A stretch of 27,862 bases of DNA, taken from NCBI GenBank assembly GCA_025201705.1, contig MU616993.1, forward strand, positions 1-27,862, in the 5' to 3' direction. Origin of the DNA: Dissophora ornata. Taxonomy: Eukaryota > Mortierellomycota > Mortierellomycetes > Mortierellales > Mortierellaceae. Shown one piece after another: positions 11,661 through 20,324 of this stretch. Numbering within the stretch: position 1 is the first letter of the stretch; every line of letters starts with the position of its first letter. The notes below the pieces were generated by a model, which searched no databases, was not told where the DNA came from, and was given only the letters and a program-made list of their open reading frames with translations. A program made the translations under genes and the position numbers.

Positions 11661-11979
11661 TATTGAAGTCGCAGGAGAATCATCGATATTGGCCGATAAC
11701 CCATTAAAGGTCGACACTGATAAGTTGGAAGGAGAGGCTGAACCGATCTGCAGAGTTGAGGAAACGAGTCTTGTTTTTGATTCTGGGTTGGCTGTTGTAC
11801 CAGTCCCTGTCGATAATGCTGGCTCTATGATGCCTGCTTAAAATTAAAAATGCAAAGAGTGAAGGAAAGGCGCGTCCCCTGATAGACAAAAAGAAGGATG
11901 ATATAATCGCAATGCAGAGTGGAAAGGCGGGGAATATTTAACAGGCGAAGTGAAAGTAGAAGTCGATAGTGATGATGAA

Positions 11980-11985
11980 TATATA
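11980..11985 (-). promoter_or_regulatory. TATA-like element upstream of the GH17 gene
   Basis: TATATA lies about 320 nt upstream of the chosen GH17 start, within a pyrimidine-rich strand (about 11840-12130) typical of fungal promoters and leaders. Confidence 0.3.
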
Positions 11986-14059
11986 GGGGACAAAGGGAAA
12001 GGAGGGCGCTGGAAGGTGATGGGAAGACTGAGATACGACAGGAACAATGAGAGCAAAAATATGTATGAGAAGTATGAGAGAAGAGAAAGAATAAAAAATT
12101 AGGGTATGGATATTTGTATCGAACAAATAACATTCAGCTCTCGTTTACGAATGGATGTTTTGGTTCTCAGAACAAAATGGCAGCAGGAGATTGGAACGCC
12201 AATAAAAGTCATGACAGAGTAGCGAGCTGGAGGAGTTGGTGGACACGGCACATAGTTAAATGTAGCCAAGAGGCAAGCATCACCATGGGCAGCAATCGCC
12301 TGTCCTCATCTGCATGTCCATAGGGATTCTCCATGACAACGATAGACAAAACAAAACAAACATTGGAGAGAAGCGCGTTTGGTCTTCGACTGCATGTCTG
12401 TGCAGATCAGCCCAGCAATCTACAGGTTCAGACTTGTGCATGCGCAACGGATGACAATAGCACAACGGAATGATGCGTGGATTTGTGCGCTCCTGGCAAG
12501 ACTTTCCCTGCCCCTGATATTCAGGCACCTCATCATCTCTCTCTGTGATTATTTACTCGCAAGAAAGGGCTGATGGGGTTATGACATCCATTCACATCCC
12601 TGATGATCCGAGCAGTTCTTCCCAAGTCAAAGCAGGATCGTGTTCAACGATGACACCTTTCGGATACAGCTTGTTCCAACAACGCGCAATTCGCAAGAGC
12701 TACAGTTGCTTCGGGCGCGGGTTGGACATGCGATGATGCGCCTGGTGTGTGTCTCTTTGCGTGTATATCAAAAGTCGACGAACACACAATAAAAATAAAA
12801 CAATAAAATACATTGTCGTAATGATGTTCTCCAGGTACGAACAAAAACCCAAAATGTTGGCGGAAGAGTCACCACCCTTCATAACGTTCTGAAGAGATTG
12901 ACGTTCTCTCCATCCGTTAATTCTCGGTCATTCGAGGGGTTTATCGTCAACCTTTCTTCTTTCTCTTGCTCGTTCATTCCACCCCACTCTCTTCCAGTCG
13001 CACAGCACATGTACACCATCCCTCAGATCTTACAGAAACCAGCCCTGTGTTCCGTGTGCTGCACATGGTCGCAAGATGCACGCCTTTTCATGCGCCATTT
13101 TGCGGTTAAAACAGAGTTTTTCCCTTGGTAAATTTACAATTGATATTTGAGAGCCGGGAATGAACCGATTTTCACAATCAGCATATTCACCTCGCCTTTT
13201 GAACACATACTTCTTCAACATGAAAATAGATTCTGTCCTTCTATGGACAGACACCATGCAGGTTTCCTATCATTCCATGTCCATGGAGCCCTCTAATCAC
13301 ACTGAATATGTCTCAGAGGAGTGGAAGAAAAGGATTCTTTTTCACCCTTTTGCCTGTGAAGTGCACAATCGCTACTACTTTCAATTTGGGCACATGCGTC
13401 TGTTTCGTAGCTGATGCAGTTGAGTGCTTGTTTGGCAACCCTTTTGGTGGTCGTGGTTTACTTTTTCCTAAAAAAGGTCGAACACGAGAAATTACGGGTA
13501 CAGAGTGCTCAACAAGGACGGGGCTGATTACGCCGATCCAGTCTCTCTTTCACAATTTATTTTTGGGTTATCTCGCGCAACGCTTGGACAGTCCAAATAG
13601 CCCACTCGTGCTAAACACGTTTTATTCTCTGCCTGAACTTTACGGTCTCCAGGGAAAAAAAACAAAGCTAAGATCCGTGGTAAACATCATACATGTACCA
13701 GGAGATACCATCGTATCACCACAACGCACGCGACATTTGATTCCGTCTTCGCAATGATAGAGGCTGAGGCTTACAACAAGAACCCTGACCTCGGAAAATG
13801 ATTAGTCTAACCCAACCCTGCCTCTCTGTCGCTCTATGCCTCTTCCCGAGCGAACGGAACTAAATGTTGAAAATGACGTATGAGCTGGTTGGCCCACAGT
13901 TCCAGCCATGACAGCGCTGCCAAGGATTTCAGTCTGTAAATCCAAGTGGTCTCAGACATGCGCGCTTCAGATCAGAGCGCAGGGGATATATCGGCGCATG
14001 TGGAGAGGACGTGTGCACATTACAAAATGCTGATCGACGTCTATCTCCATGTCATATAT

Positions 14060-14124
14060 GCCATACTTCATGGCGTACTCCCCCAGGGAATTACGCCCGT
14101 CTATTTTTGATACCTGGGGGTATC
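14060..14124. repeat. Cluster of inverted repeats
   Basis: GCCAT (14060-14064) pairs with ATGGC (14070-14074). CCCCCAGG (14080-14087) pairs with CCTGGGGG (14113-14120). GATACC (14109-14114) can alternatively pair with GGTATC (14119-14124). The last two stems are mutually exclusive. Function is unknown. Confidence 0.6.
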
Positions 14125-14493
14125 ATAAGTCGGCTGTATACCCATTTGTACGACCATGAAATAAAATAAAATAAACAAGGGTCCCTCGCGCCCTTTTTTC
14201 CTTATTGGAGTATTCTGGTGTATTTTTCATGAAAAAGCGCCACTCAAAAGAATCATCAGCGCCCCCATACGCACCTGACATGGAGGGACAAATTATACCC
14301 GGTGCATTGAAGACGCGTTTGCTTTGAGTAATGTTTCTCTGGAGCGCAATTTAAATGAAACCGTGGATGTGGCAAAGCACGACTTTTTTTATTCTCAGCG
14401 GACGTAAATGTAATATATAGAAGTAACAAGAAAAATGCTTTTCTACTCGTTGGCTTTATGCTATATTGTAGATAGCGTTTTACTGATAAGGGG

Positions 14494-14499
14494 TTTATT
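14494..14499 (-). terminator. poly(A) signal for the downstream LPMO-like gene
   Basis: AATAAA on the minus strand lies about 105 nt past the stop of the gene at 14603-15289. Confidence 0.5.
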
Positions 14500-14602
14500 G
14501 AGATGAAGAACAGAGGAGAGAGGGATGATGGATCCAGGCACCCGCATCAAGCGAGTCACCAAAAAAGTAACACTTAGGTAAGACCTAGAGCAACTTTCCA
14601 CC

Positions 14603-15289
14603 TTACTTGCCAATCTGGACATCAGCGCAAGAGGCGTACCATTCACCCTTGTTAAGCATCCAGCGCCACTGCAAGAGGTAGGTACCCGAGGCACGGACAG
14701 GAACCTTGAAGCAACCACCGCAAGCGCGACGATCCTCGTTGGAGCCAGCCATGCAGTTCTTGAATGGCAACAAAGCAACGGTATTCTTCAACAACTCCTT
14801 CTGGGTGATGTCCTTGCCATTCCTGACCTTGGACAAGTTGATTTGAACCTTGTTGTCGGGCTCGTTCTTCTTGGCATGGTTCTTGGCAGGCCAGCGGACG
14901 CAGAGCGTGTCACCGACGGTGGTCACAGTCATTTTGCCCCACTTGCCGCCATAAGCCTTCGAGATAGGGTTGGCGAGGGTCTCATCCGCACCGGGCTCAG
15001 CGCCGACCTTGCCGTTCGAGCAAGGGAGTGGGTTGCTGTCACCGTGCTTCTGCTGGTAATGGCGCGAGGGATATGCGCTATCAAGGGACCCGAAGGCCTT
15101 GCCGAGCGGGAAGCGACGGGCGTAACCCGTGCACTTGCCTCCCTTGTCAGACCAGTCTTGCTTGCCGGCCTTGTTGAACTTCCAGTCCATGCAGTCCATC
15201 CAGGAGTGGGCCTCAGCCTGGGGGGTGTAGGAGGAGAAGACGGCCAAAGTGGCAACGACGAGAAAGGTGAAGGAGGACTTGAGAACCAT
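14603..15289 (-). CDS. Secreted histidine-brace (LPMO-like) protein, copy 1, intronless
   Basis: The 228-residue precursor has a signal peptide (about 1-27, hydrophobic core, ending in PQAEA). Cleavage would expose His at position 1 of the mature chain (HSWMDC). An N-terminal His plus a second conserved His (mature 111, in RWPAKNHA) and an aromatic strand (YLLQWRWML, mature 177-185) are what a copper histidine brace of lytic polysaccharide monooxygenases would need. Eight cysteines (mature 6, 26, 63, 103, 152, 163, 166, 194) suggest four disulfides. I cannot assign a CAZy AA family; AA10/AA15-like or chitin-binding type-4 annotations seem closest, and a non-catalytic copper-binding protein is possible. 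It is about 68% identical (135 of 200 by hand count), without gaps, to the paralogue at 17502-18424, but ends at QIGK with no basic tail and no intron. A TATAAGTA lies about 185 nt upstream. Confidence 0.82.
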   Translation of the reverse strand: MVLKSSFTFLVVATLAVFSSYTPQAEAHSWMDCMDWKFNKAGKQDWSDKGGKCTGYARRFPLGKAFGSLDSAYPSRHYQQKHGDSNPLPCSNGKVGAEPGADETLANPISKAYGGKWGKMTVTTVGDTLCVRWPAKNHAKKNEPDNKVQINLSKVRNGKDITQKELLKNTVALLPFKNCMAGSNEDRRACGGCFKVPVRASGTYLLQWRWMLNKGEWYASCADVQIGK

Positions 15290-15470
15290 GATGATTGTAG
15301 AGGAGAGGTGGGAGGGGTAGAAGTTGTGGAGGGAGGTTAGGGTAAGGGTGGTAGGTGCTAGGGAGTATAGCGTGAAGGGCGTTTGCGGTAAACGGTTTGA
15401 GGAATGGAAGGGGGAATGGACACAGAACAGAGAAAAAGAAAAGTCCACAGGGGTAGGAAGGAACCCCCGG

Positions 15471-15478
15471 TACTTATA
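15471..15478 (-). promoter_or_regulatory. TATA box of LPMO-like copy 1
   Basis: TATAAGTA on the minus strand lies about 185 nt upstream of the start at 15289. The intervening strand is pyrimidine-rich and looks like a 5' UTR. Confidence 0.45.
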
Positions 15479-16888
15479 CGGCGTGTCAGTGTGCGATATC
15501 TCCGGAGGTGTGCTGGAGATCGAGGGCAGCAGCGCCAGGACGGTATTGTACCGAGAATTGCAAAATAAAATTAAAGTTGGTTTTGTTTACACCAGGGGTA
15601 CTCTTTCAAATACACAAGTAAAAATACCGAGAGTGGTCAACTGAGCAAAAAAATAATAATAAAAAAAACCTGCTTCCTCGGACTACAATGAGGACCAATA
15701 GTTCCTTGCTGCGTCCAGAATTCCATTCAGAGAGGGGGTAGAGCAGAGAGGAAATGGCAGGAATAGCAGAACCTTGAAGGGCCTTATTTTTGCATTCCGG
15801 TGCTGTAATGCCGCCGAGTTCATTTCCTCAACAATTAAACCATAATTCGAGTCGATGAGTGAATACGAGCATTCGACTCTGCGAATTCAGCGACAGAAAA
15901 CAATATGTACAGTGCGCCACAACAGACGTGAAGAACAAGAACAGCGGCGCAGACTTGCTCAAAGAAGACGCCACATAGGCGAAAGAGGGACGGATGTCTA
16001 TTTATTACCTCACTACAGCCCCACAAAAAATAGCACTGGCTATTGTTGGCGCATACCGTTCCCTCATTCGATTTTAAGGTCATCTCAGTGTCCTCTCGAA
16101 TGGGGTAGATGAGTCTTGAATCTACGAGCGTTTCTCAGCCATGTTTCTTTCACCCCATCCCCATCCTCTTTCTCTTTGCTCTCTTTTCTATCTCTCACGT
16201 TCGATTTGCCTATGGGTGTTTGTTTTTATGCAAACCCCTTGTGGAAGTGCTCTCTATTTTGCAATCCCCGGGTTAAAATTTTGGAAGGGTTCGTCGATTC
16301 CTGGTATACTACAAAAAAAATAAATCAATACAAACAGAACCCGAGCAGTGCGGCGGCTCTATTTTTGTTCAAGTGATCTGTACGGTCTAACCGTTGATGG
16401 TTTGTACGAGTCCACACGCAAACCAATTTCTTTCGGGTTCTAGCCCTCTCTTTCCTCTGTAATTCTTGGAGGGCTATGTATCTTGTACTAGAGTGATGTC
16501 TTCCCCTGATTTTGCTCTCATGGCGGCTACAGTTCAAGGCTCACTCACTCTTGGGGCGACAGGAATTGTCGTCCATCACAAACTGTAGAACCACTTCAAT
16601 GATGTGTATGTACTGTACTGCTCCGAAGAGGTTACGCAGTGTTATATTTAGATAGACAGGTATTACTTGCAGGCAAAGCGCGCTTCATACCATGTTTTTC
16701 TCGGCTCTCTTAAATCCAACGTTGAAATCATAAATGTATGCTGATGACTTTTCTCTCAAATCCCTTAGAACTTCTCTGGATTGTACAATTAAAAGATGGG
16801 GATGAGAGAGCTGTGATATTTGATGTGTCCTCTGCGCTCTGGTTGTTCAGTTTTTGATACCCATCTGACCCTGTCAGTACAAGAAGCC

Positions 16889-16913
16889 TTTTTTTTTTTT
16901 TTTTTTTTTTTTT
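16889..16913 (+). repeat. Poly-T tract (25 nt)
   Basis: An uninterrupted run of 25 T residues in noncoding DNA; its length may be inaccurate for sequencing reasons. Confidence 0.85.
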
Positions 16914-17501
16914 GGTATTCTTAGAGAACCGAGAAATGGAAGTTGGACATGCACAATATTTTACGCCTAATCCAAAAAAAAGGAAAGGAAAGGAAAGGCT
17001 GCACAAAGAAATTTTTAAAAAAAAATATAGAAGGCTCACCTAAATTACGCGAAAGGATGACAGGAAGGTTAGCAGAGTCGACAGCACAACTCTTTTTTTT
17101 GGGTCGTGGAAGACATTTACGCATGTCCTAATAATAACGGCGCACTACAGCCCAAGTCTCGTTTCTATCTCAATAGTTACAACTTTTCCTGAAGATAGCT
17201 GCTTCTGTGACGGGGAATGTATTTTTATATACGTTTGTGGATCTACGGCGAAAAGAATTGTCTATGTTCCTGAGAAAACAAATGTAGGCACTGCTGGCGC
17301 AACATTTTTGGGTAGTATTTTCTTCGTCAATCAAGGCGCTGCGCAGAGCGAGAAAGGAATGCGGATAGAAGGGGAAAAAAACGAGGGGGAGAGGGTGGCA
17401 TCGACGAAATTCTGGGGGAAATGGAAAGGGAATGAGAGAATGAGAGAAAGAATGTTTTGATGGACGTGGACTCTGAAAAAAGAACGCGTTGTTTTTAGTG
17501 C

Positions 17502-18424
17502 TTAATGCCTGCCTTTGCGGCCACCAGCGGGTCTGCCTTTGTGAGCACCAACGGGTCTGTTTTTGCGGCCACCAACGAATCTGCCGATATTGCCAACAGC
17601 TTTTTTGACAACATTCGGCACACCAGCACTTGATGAACCTCCGCCTATTTTGACATCCTACACCCAGAACAGAAAAAAAAAGTACAATCGCGTTGTTAGA
17701 CTTAAGCAAATTTAGATAACCAATAAATAAATCAATAACGAAAGGGTCATCTTACAGCACAGCTAGTGTACCACTCGCCAGGGTTCAACATCCATCTCCA
17801 CTGCAGCAAGTAAACACCGCTAGCTCGGACCGGAACTTTGAAGCACCCACCGCAGGGGCGTTTATCTGGGTTGGGACCCTTTCCGCAGTTCTTATAAGGC
17901 AACTTGACGATCGTGTTCTGCAACAGTTCCTGTTGCGTCGGGTCAGCACTGTTCGCGTTCTTCGACAAATTAATCTCAACCATCGTATTGCCCTCATTAC
18001 TCTCCGCGTGGTTCTTGGCCGGCCAGCGGATACAGAGCGTATCTCCCACGTTCGTCACCGTCACCTGTCCCCAATTGCCGCCGTACGCTGCTGTGTATGG
18101 ATGGGCTAACGTTTCATCCGACCCAACGTCCTTGCCATGCTTGTGGTCCGAGCATGGTAGAGCCGTGTTGGGGTTGCCGGCTTGTTGGTAATGGCGCGAA
18201 GGATCAGCGCTATCAAGGGACCCGAAGGGCTTGCCGACCGGGAAGCGACGGGCGTATCCCATGCACTTGCCTCCTTTGTCGGACCAGTCTGGGTCACTAG
18301 GGTTTTTGGGCACCCAGTTGACACAATCCATCCAGGAATGGGCTTCGGCCTGAGGAGTGTAAGAGGAGAGGATCACCAATGCGGACACCAGCACTGCGGT
18401 GTAAGTGGCGGTGGAGAAAATCAT
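17502..18424 (-). CDS. Secreted histidine-brace (LPMO-like) protein, copy 2, with basic repeat tail
   Basis: Exons 17756-18424 and 17502-17657 flank a 98-bp GTAAGA..GTAG intron and encode 274 residues. The signal peptide (about 1-28, ending in SSYTPQAEA) would release a mature chain starting with His (HSWMDC). The second candidate copper ligand is His111 of the mature chain (RWPAKNHA), and the aromatic YLLQWRWML strand and all eight cysteines match copy 1 position for position. Exon 2 adds 51 residues: DVKIGG, a Ser/Gly linker, a short hydrophobic-basic segment and three octapeptide units of pattern [GN]R[FP][VA]G[GA][RH]K ending GRH, with 12 Lys/Arg and one Asp in the whole tail. The tail may bind anionic wall polymers; that is inference. 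Splicing rests on phase 0 at both sides and on CA|DVKIG matching the uninterrupted CADVQIG of copy 1. A catalytic role on chitin or another glycan is plausible but not shown. Confidence 0.82.
17514..17585 (-). repeat. Three 24-bp tandem repeats inside the coding tail
   Basis: Units at 17514-17537, 17538-17561 and 17562-17585 are each 24 bp and stay in frame, encoding GRPAGGRK, NRPVGAHK and GRFVGGRK (minus strand order is the reverse). They form a small coding minisatellite that can gain or lose eight residues at a time. Confidence 0.85.
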
Positions 18425-18660
18425 TTCTTGCCGTTATTGTTATTGCTGTTTGTTGCTGTGAAGTGGATGGTTTGTGGACGAGATGTGAGCAGAAAAATAT
18501 GATGTGGAAGAGAAGATAGGGCTGTCGCGTGGTTCGTGAGATGTTTACACCCAAAGTTCTTTCTTTCTTTCTTTCTGGTTATTTTTTTTGTGAAGCGGAG
18601 AAGAGTTAAGAAACAAAGGAGAGGATGAGGGATCAAGAGTCCAGCTGGATAACTTGGGTT

Positions 18661-18668
18661 CTTTTATA
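18661..18668 (-). promoter_or_regulatory. TATA box of LPMO-like copy 2
   Basis: TATAAAAG on the minus strand lies about 240 nt upstream of the start at 18424, directly preceded by CCAAT (18669-18673). A CTTT tetranucleotide run (about 18559-18576) lies between it and the start. Confidence 0.5.
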
Positions 18669-19313
18669 TTGGTGGAGGAACTGGGGTTTTTTCTTGCCTC
18701 CAATTTCAGGAGCAAAAAAAAAAAATAGTAACGACAGGCCAGCACCAAACAAATGACCTCAGGGGCCAAAAAGAGACAAGGGGAAGGGGGGGGTTAAGGC
18801 CGTTGGGGTTTTCGTTCAAATGGGTTCAAGGCACTAAAAAAGGCAAAAAAAAAAAAACGCGTTGCTAACTTACTGCAGAATGAGATTGATGGATAGGCTA
18901 CAGGCGTAAAACTAACAAACAGGATTATAAAGGCATCCAAGCCGTGAGCCGCTTATTAAAAACTAAAAGCATCGATGTCCGAGCTGGTAGCCTGAGCCCT
19001 TTTTCTTAAATGCTGAGCGACGCGACTATGATTACAATATCTCCGGACCTTTTCCGTGGAGGGAGTGATTGAATTTATTTATTGGAAACATGGAAAGGGA
19101 GAACGGGGCAACTCGACGCATGATATATGTGTGTGTGTGTGTGAGCGTGTGACTGAAGAGTTAGGAAATGGGAAAGGAGGGATAGAGGAGCTACGGAGCG
19201 GAGTTTTCTATGGATAGGAGACCATGCGAACGAGGCGCGTCTCAAATCGATGGCATGCATCAAATGGTCGTTGCAGTGAATTAATAGGAGAGACCTCAGG
19301 AGGTCAGGGGAGA

Positions 19314-19324
<11 letters not shown>

Positions 19325-19394
<70 letters not shown>
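19325..19394 (+). repeat. (GA)35 microsatellite
   Basis: An uninterrupted GA dinucleotide array of about 70 bp, with a less regular GA-rich flank on its left. It lies in noncoding DNA and is likely polymorphic. Confidence 0.95.
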
Positions 19395-19397
<3 letters not shown>

Positions 19398-19856
19398 AAG
19401 AGACGGAGGCAGTAGACTAATATACTTTCCATGGAGCATGAACAAAGAAGGAAAGGAAAACTCTGTTTCTGACACCTTGCCACTTTTAATTGCCATGGCT
19501 TCAAAAAGGGTGCAGCTAACCAATACTTTACTTGTACCCTTGGTTACAAGTGTCCTCTCGGGATCGACCGTAGTTGGTCATACATTGCCTTCGTTGCAGA
19601 GGTAGCAGGTATTAGGAGAGTCCATAGTATATTGTAGCGAGCTGGTCCGGATGGAGCATCACATCGCCACAAGCAGCAAACAGCTGCGATGTTTCACAAC
19701 GATATGTGAGTGCGACAAATACATTTGCTCATCACTGGGCGCGATGCTCCACCGACTATCTTATCCTCGGGGAATAAAGGGTGATCGACCGCTGTTTGTT
19801 TGTTTACGCTGCGCGCACAGACGCTGCAGCACTCGTGTGCACAGCAATTTGGTCAT

Positions 19857-19884
19857 TTGTTGTTGTTGTTGTTGTTGTTGTTGT
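19857..19884 (+). repeat. (TTG)n trinucleotide repeat
   Basis: About nine copies of TTG in noncoding DNA between the LPMO-like gene and the permease gene. Confidence 0.9.
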
Positions 19885-20324
19885 CTGCAGCCCAGGGGGA
19901 ATACAGGGCACAAGGACTAAGCACGCCCTACCGGAGAAAACATACATCGCTCGAAATACTTAACGAAGAAGATGTAGGGGAGCCATTTCGGCCTTTCAGA
20001 GTCCCTTGTTTGTCTCAGCTATCTCTTTGATTCCTCCCTTATTGCTCCCGCAATAATTATCAAGGGGAGGCGAAGACTGTTACAGATTCCATAGATATCC
20101 AAGAGAATGGATCCCATGGAGTCCAGATCTCACATAAATCGATGATCCGCGTTTATCTTCTAGTTTTCACATTCTAGAACTCGTGTCCCAAGAAACTATG
20201 TCTTACACATCAGAATCGCGAGTCGCAAGGAGTCTGGGGGAAGTTTTTTTTTTTTTTTTGACGAGAGTGATATACAAGGGTAATGCACAATATATTTTAA
20301 TATGGTATTCTAAGCTTCTTTTTC

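Larger units (their letters stand above)
11661..14602. other. Long intergenic region (2.9 kb), no gene called
   Basis: The segment next to the GH17 gene (11661-12130) is its leader and promoter: CT-rich on the minus strand with a TATA-like site. The rest holds only short frames without domain features, the longest being 149 codons at 13308-13757. A pair of nested inverted repeats sits at 14060-14124 and an AATAAA for the next gene at 14494-14499 (minus). No tRNA-like T-arm or other RNA signature was found by eye. Confidence 0.5.
15290..17501. other. Intergenic region between the two LPMO-like genes
   Basis: About 2.2 kb: the promoter of copy 1 at its left end (TATA at 15471) and the 3' flank of copy 2 at its right end. 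In between are A/T-rich tracts, including 25 T at 16889-16913. Small open frames lack any domain feature. I saw no third or decayed LPMO-like copy here. Confidence 0.5.
18425..20324. other. Intergenic region with microsatellites, no gene
   Basis: About 1.9 kb between LPMO-like copy 2 and the permease 3' end. It begins with the copy 2 promoter and otherwise holds simple repeats: TG (19129-19143), a 70-bp GA run (19325-19394), TTG (19857-19884) and a 16-T tract (20244-20259). Open frames across the GA run are low-complexity artefacts. Confidence 0.6.

Noticed and set aside
13308..13757. 149-codon plus-strand frame in the gene-poor region
   Set aside because: No family motif, signal peptide or splice-supported extension could be seen; length alone is not evidence in AT/CT-biased intergenic DNA.
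14461..14602. Possible extra exon giving LPMO-like copy 1 a tail
   Set aside because: The only in-frame acceptor near the donor-like GTAAGG would make a 27-bp intron, and the resulting sequence does not resemble the basic tail of copy 2; the AATAAA there fits a 3' UTR.
19224..19523. Open frames full of Arg-Glu or Ser-Leu repeats
   Set aside because: They are translations of the GA microsatellite on both strands.
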